Below, piece by piece: positions 61,420-64,000 of a DNA stretch of 64,000 bases. Within the stretch, counting starts at the first letter, position 1. Each line of letters begins with the position of its first letter. The stretch covers positions 1,054,001 through 1,118,000 of the forward strand of contig NZ_JACWMS010000001.1 of assembly GCF_014673215.1 (NCBI RefSeq). The letters are read 5' to 3'. The notes under the pieces are model-generated. The model ran no database searches and was not told where the DNA came from. It saw only the letters and a list, made by a program, of their open reading frames with translations. The DNA is from Gordonia hankookensis. Lineage in GTDB: Bacteria; Actinomycetota; Actinomycetes; Mycobacteriales; Mycobacteriaceae. A program made the translations under genes and the position numbers.

Positions 61420-61478
61420 GTTTTCTCGTCCTGCGTATCTTAACTGTAAAGGTACCGGTGGCTGAAAGTAGGGACCGA

Positions 61479-62309
61479 GTGAGCACCTCGCAAGCAGCGG
61501 GAACAACGTTCGAACCATTGTCCGATCGCAAGGACGGCGCGCGATACTTCGAGGCGGGCTATCGCGTCCGGACCGGAGACGTGGATCAGGATATGCGGGT
61601 GCGGCTCGATGCCGTCGCGCGCTACCTGCAGGATGTCGCCAATGACAACATCGAGGCCACCGACTACGGCGCCTCCGATCCGTTCTGGATCGTCCGACGG
61701 ACCGTGATCGACGTGATCCGCCCGTTCTCCTGGCCCGCCGCGGTGACCGCGCAGCGCTGGTGCGGGGCACTGTCCACACGCTGGACCAACATGCGTGTAC
61801 GCCTGACCGCCGATCACGAGACCAACCGGTTCAATCCCGACGAGCGGGAACCGGGACTCATCGAGACCGAGGCGTTCTGGATCAATGTGAACGATCAGGG
61901 GATGCCGTCGCGCATCACCGACGAGATGCTCGAGATGCTCTCGGAGATGACCGATGAGCACCGGCTGCGCTGGAAGTCCATGAATCCGGACAAGGCGCCC
62001 GACCCGTCGACGATCGAGCTCGAGGACCGCGAGCACGTTCTGCGCATCACCGATTTCGACCCGTTCAAACACCTCAACAACGCGGCCTACCTGGAGGCGA
62101 TCGAGGACGAACTCGTCGATCACCCCGAGCTGGTCGACGGTCCGCACCGCGCTGTCATCGAATATCTGCGGCCGATCGTCCCGGGAGTGCCGATCACCCT
62201 GCGACGGGTGCGGGAACCCGAACGGCTCCTCGTGTGGATGCTGATCCCGGGTGACGACGGACCGGTGGTAGCGGCGACGGTGTCGGTGTCGAAGCTGCCG
62301 AGCGTGTGA
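61479..62309 (+). CDS. Acyl-ACP/acyl-CoA thioesterase-like double-hotdog protein
   Basis: This 276-residue protein begins VSTSQAAGTTFEPLSDRKDG and resembles the FatA-type acyl-ACP thioesterases. Its first hotdog is YFEAGYRVRTGDVDQDMRVRLDAVARYLQDVANDN. Its second domain contains ITDFDPFKHLNNAAYLEAIEDEL with the conserved His and Asn. I chose GTG at 61479; a GTG at 61458 in the same frame is an alternative, and neither has a strong ribosome-binding site. The gene diverges from fprB over the KstR-like operator. Its substrate may be a long or sterol-derived acyl chain (inference). Confidence 0.82.
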   Translation: MSTSQAAGTTFEPLSDRKDGARYFEAGYRVRTGDVDQDMRVRLDAVARYLQDVANDNIEATDYGASDPFWIVRRTVIDVIRPFSWPAAVTAQRWCGALSTRWTNMRVRLTADHETNRFNPDEREPGLIETEAFWINVNDQGMPSRITDEMLEMLSEMTDEHRLRWKSMNPDKAPDPSTIELEDREHVLRITDFDPFKHLNNAAYLEAIEDELVDHPELVDGPHRAVIEYLRPIVPGVPITLRRVREPERLLVWMLIPGDDGPVVAATVSVSKLPSV

Positions 62310-62317
62310 CCGCTTGA

Positions 62318-62866
62318 CTACTGACCGCCGCTGAGGAGCAGCTCCATCAGTTTGATCGGCGCGGCGCACGGGTCCGCAGGCACGGCTGCCGTGCGCGGTT
62401 CGACCCACCACGTGAAGACACCGCGACTCGGCGCACGCGCCGTGACCCCACAGACCGCGGGTCGCTTGGGATCGCGTTGGGTGAATGCCGCCTGGCTGGC
62501 CACCTTGATGTTCTCGGTCTCGTAACCGAGCTTCTTGGCGGTCTGCTTCTCGACGTTCGGGTCCCCCCACTCGAACCAGTTGAAGGTCACACTCGCCGAC
62601 GTGGCGCCCTCGACAAGCCAACGGCAGATCGCCCCGTTGAAGGTGCCGCGGGCGACACTTCCGCCGACCGCCTGCGCGATCTGTGCCGTCGAGAGGACCT
62701 CGCATTCGAGGAGCAGCTTGTCGTACTGGTCGGTGTCGACGTTGCCCTTCTGTTCGTTGTCGGCGGCGCCGACGGCCACCGGCTCGCCGTCGATGTCACG
62801 GGCGCACGCCGTCCCGAGCCCGAGGACCAGCACGAGAACCGCCATCAGCGTGAACAGTCGTTTCAT
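62318..62866 (-). CDS. DUF3558-type lipoprotein
   Basis: This 182-residue protein has a lipoprotein signal peptide MKRLFTLMAVLVLVLGLGTAC with the lipobox Cys at residue 21. The mature domain has four further cysteines (LLECEVL, GAICRWL, AVCGVTA, ADPCAAP) in the pattern of DUF3558, a family of actinobacterial surface lipoproteins of unknown function. Its ATG overlaps the stop of the upstream DUF3558-containing gene (ATGA), so the two are co-translated. It converges on the thioesterase gene with 8 bp between stops. Confidence 0.85.
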   Translation of the reverse strand: MKRLFTLMAVLVLVLGLGTACARDIDGEPVAVGAADNEQKGNVDTDQYDKLLLECEVLSTAQIAQAVGGSVARGTFNGAICRWLVEGATSASVTFNWFEWGDPNVEKQTAKKLGYETENIKVASQAAFTQRDPKRPAVCGVTARAPSRGVFTWWVEPRTAAVPADPCAAPIKLMELLLSGGQ

Positions 62867-63759
62867 GAGGCACGCTCGATCGAGAGCCGGGAGAGTTCAC
62901 GGGTCGAATCGCAGATCTGGTCTCCGGCGGGCGGCGGCTGTGCGCTCCCGAGCGCCTGCGTGCCCGCGCTCACCGACCATTCGAAGAAGTCCGCACCGAA
63001 GGCGATACCGATCTCGCAGATCCCCGTGTCGGATGCGATGAATCCCTTGTGCCCGTCGATGTCGATGTCCTTGGTGGACTCGCGCGACAACTGCTCGGTA
63101 GCCCGCTCGCGACCGATCGGGGACCCGCGATACCAGTTGAACGAGGCGACCGGCCCGGTGCGGTCGTTGCTGCTGTCCCATTCGCAGACCGATGCGTTGT
63201 TCACCGTGTTGGCGAGACCGGCGAAGGTGGTGATCCGGGTGACCTCCTCGGTCGTGACGCCCCCACACGGGCCGAAGAACGGCCCTGCGCCGGCCTTGCC
63301 CGGTGCGTCGGCGGTTGTGGGTGCCGCCGGGTCGTCGGAGTCGTCCGAGCAGCCGGCGAGGGCCACGACCAGGACGAGGACAAGCGAGACCAGGAGGCCA
63401 CCCTGCATCCGCAGGCGGTCGAGTTCGCGCCGTTCCCGCTTGGTCGGTCGCCCGGCGCCGCGATCCCGGCGCGGCTGGCTCGCGACGACCTCGCGCGGGG
63501 GTGGTGGTGGGCTGCGGTCGATGTAGCATTCGGCCGCGGCGGGCGCGGATACCCGTTTGACGATCAGCTTGGTGACCTCGACGACCCGCTCGTTGCCGTG
63601 CAGGCGCACCCGGACTTCGTCTCCGATCGCGACAGGCTGTGCGGGCTTCGCGGTCACACCGTTCACTCGCACGTGTCCGCCACGGCATGCCGCACCGGCC
63701 GCTGACCGGGTCTTGGTGAGCCGGATCGCCCAGATCCAGCTGTCGACGCGTGTGGTCAT
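62863..63759 (-). CDS. S4 RNA-binding domain fused to a DUF3558 lipoprotein domain
   Basis: The single 298-residue frame joins two unrelated parts. Residues 1 to about 117 are a complete S4/Hsp15-type RNA-binding protein (VDSWIWAIRLTKTRSAAGAA, GGHVRVNGVTAKPAQPV), ending in the usual basic tail RPTKRERRELDRLR. Residue 118 is a Met that begins a lipoprotein-like signal (LLVSLVLVLVVALAGC, Cys137), followed by a DUF3558 domain with paired cysteines (GPCGGVT, ASVCEWD, GICEIGI, QICDSTR). No stop separates them, and I see no ribosome-binding site before the ATG at 63408. Either the chain is a true fusion with a cytosolic S4 domain and an external DUF3558 domain, or translation restarts internally. 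Confidence 0.85.
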   Translation of the reverse strand: MTTRVDSWIWAIRLTKTRSAAGAACRGGHVRVNGVTAKPAQPVAIGDEVRVRLHGNERVVEVTKLIVKRVSAPAAAECYIDRSPPPPPREVVASQPRRDRGAGRPTKRERRELDRLRMQGGLLVSLVLVLVVALAGCSDDSDDPAAPTTADAPGKAGAGPFFGPCGGVTTEEVTRITTFAGLANTVNNASVCEWDSSNDRTGPVASFNWYRGSPIGRERATEQLSRESTKDIDIDGHKGFIASDTGICEIGIAFGADFFEWSVSAGTQALGSAQPPPAGDQICDSTRELSRLSIERAS

Positions 63760-63772
63760 CGCTCCTCGGGGT

Positions 63773-63967
63773 CTACTTCTGACGGGTCAGAAAGTAGTAG
63801 CCGGCGCCGGCACCCACAAGGCCCAGCAGGATGGCCAGTGGCCAGTTCAGCAGGAACCCGACGAGGAGGAACACCACGATGCCCGGGGAGACCGCGACGA
63901 GACTCATACCGGGGTGCTGACGGACGACTTGGGAGACCGCTTTGCTCTTCGCCGGATCTACCGCCAT
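63773..63967 (-). CDS. Small membrane protein
   Basis: This 64-residue protein starts MAVDPAKSKAVSQVVRQHPG with a strong AAGGAGGAG ribosome-binding site. It has two hydrophobic segments (SLVAVSPGIVVFLLVGFLL and LAILLGLVGAGAGYYFL) and a short basic tail TRQK. It lies 13 bp before the S4-DUF3558 gene on the same strand and is probably co-transcribed. No function is known; it may be a membrane partner of the downstream lipoproteins. Confidence 0.75.
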   Translation of the reverse strand: MAVDPAKSKAVSQVVRQHPGMSLVAVSPGIVVFLLVGFLLNWPLAILLGLVGAGAGYYFLTRQK

Positions 63968-64000
63968 GGCTCCTCCTTGGTGAGCGGAACGGGTGACGCT

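Noticed and set aside
1..64000. tRNA, rRNA, riboswitch, phage or insertion-sequence features
   Set aside because: I looked for the characteristic conserved sequences and transposase or integrase proteins and found none I could support by reading.

Overview
The window is a high-GC actinobacterial chromosome segment. It most likely comes from a mycolic-acid-containing member of the Mycobacteriales, and gene content and style look Gordonia- or Rhodococcus-like (an inference from memory; no 16S or phylogeny is available here). Supporting signs are the order rpsL-rpsG-fusA, a cyp51 locus laid out like that of Mycobacterium tuberculosis, an FprB-type ferredoxin reductase, an alcohol dehydrogenase of the NDMA-dependent type, many ATGA/GTGA-coupled genes and many candidate leaderless promoters (TANNNT 6-7 bases before the start codon). 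I see no phage, transposase, CRISPR array, rRNA or tRNA. The content is mostly oxidative catabolism of hydrophobic compounds and its regulation.

Layout: 1-2.6 kb holds ribosomal protein and elongation factor genes, with fusA cut by the window edge. 2.9-5.8 kb has a membrane protein, an exported protein and exonuclease III. 5.9-10.4 kb has an AcoR/Fis-type regulator followed by an aldehyde dehydrogenase-alcohol dehydrogenase pair. 10.5-12.1 kb has a YdcF-type membrane protein and a lipoprotein. 12.2-22.3 kb is one minus-strand operon resembling acyclic-terpene/leucine (atu/liu) degradation: a TIGR03084-type protein, an AtuA-family protein, two acyl-CoA dehydrogenases, a biotin-dependent acyl-CoA carboxylase, an enoyl-CoA hydratase and a terminal TetR regulator. 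A perfect 16-bp palindrome sits in front of its first gene.

22.4-27.8 kb has a thioesterase, a small secreted protein and a three-gene operon (CoA ligase, CHK-type kinase, 3beta-HSD-like reductase) preceded by a site that closely matches the KstR steroid-catabolism operator. 27.9-40.4 kb is a pair of divergent operons around a TetR gene. On the minus side are a CYP123-like P450, an SDR, CYP51, a 3Fe-4S ferredoxin and further genes. On the plus side are an aldehyde dehydrogenase, an SDR, a 3-hydroxyisobutyrate dehydrogenase-like enzyme, a carboxymuconolactone decarboxylase-like protein, a hydrolase and a thioesterase. The core matches, as I remember it, the order M. tuberculosis Rv0762c-Rv0771.

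40.5-45.3 kb encodes a branched-chain-type ABC importer in which two permeases and one ATPase are fused into a single 928-residue chain. 45.6-51.3 kb has an amidohydrolase, a polar amino acid ABC importer with a fused binding protein and permease, a DUF2277 protein, a quinone oxidoreductase and a methyltransferase. 51.4-55.3 kb has a flavin monooxygenase-hydrolase-SDR operon facing a TetR gene across two palindromic operators; the 3' end of that TetR gene lies in a 252-bp tandem duplication. 55.7-61.4 kb has an F420-type oxidoreductase and an operon of fprB, a glycosyltransferase, a methyltransferase and an alpha/alpha-toroid protein, with a second KstR-like operator in front of fprB. The end holds an acyl-ACP thioesterase-like gene, two DUF3558-type lipoprotein genes (one fused to an S4 RNA-binding domain) and a small membrane protein.
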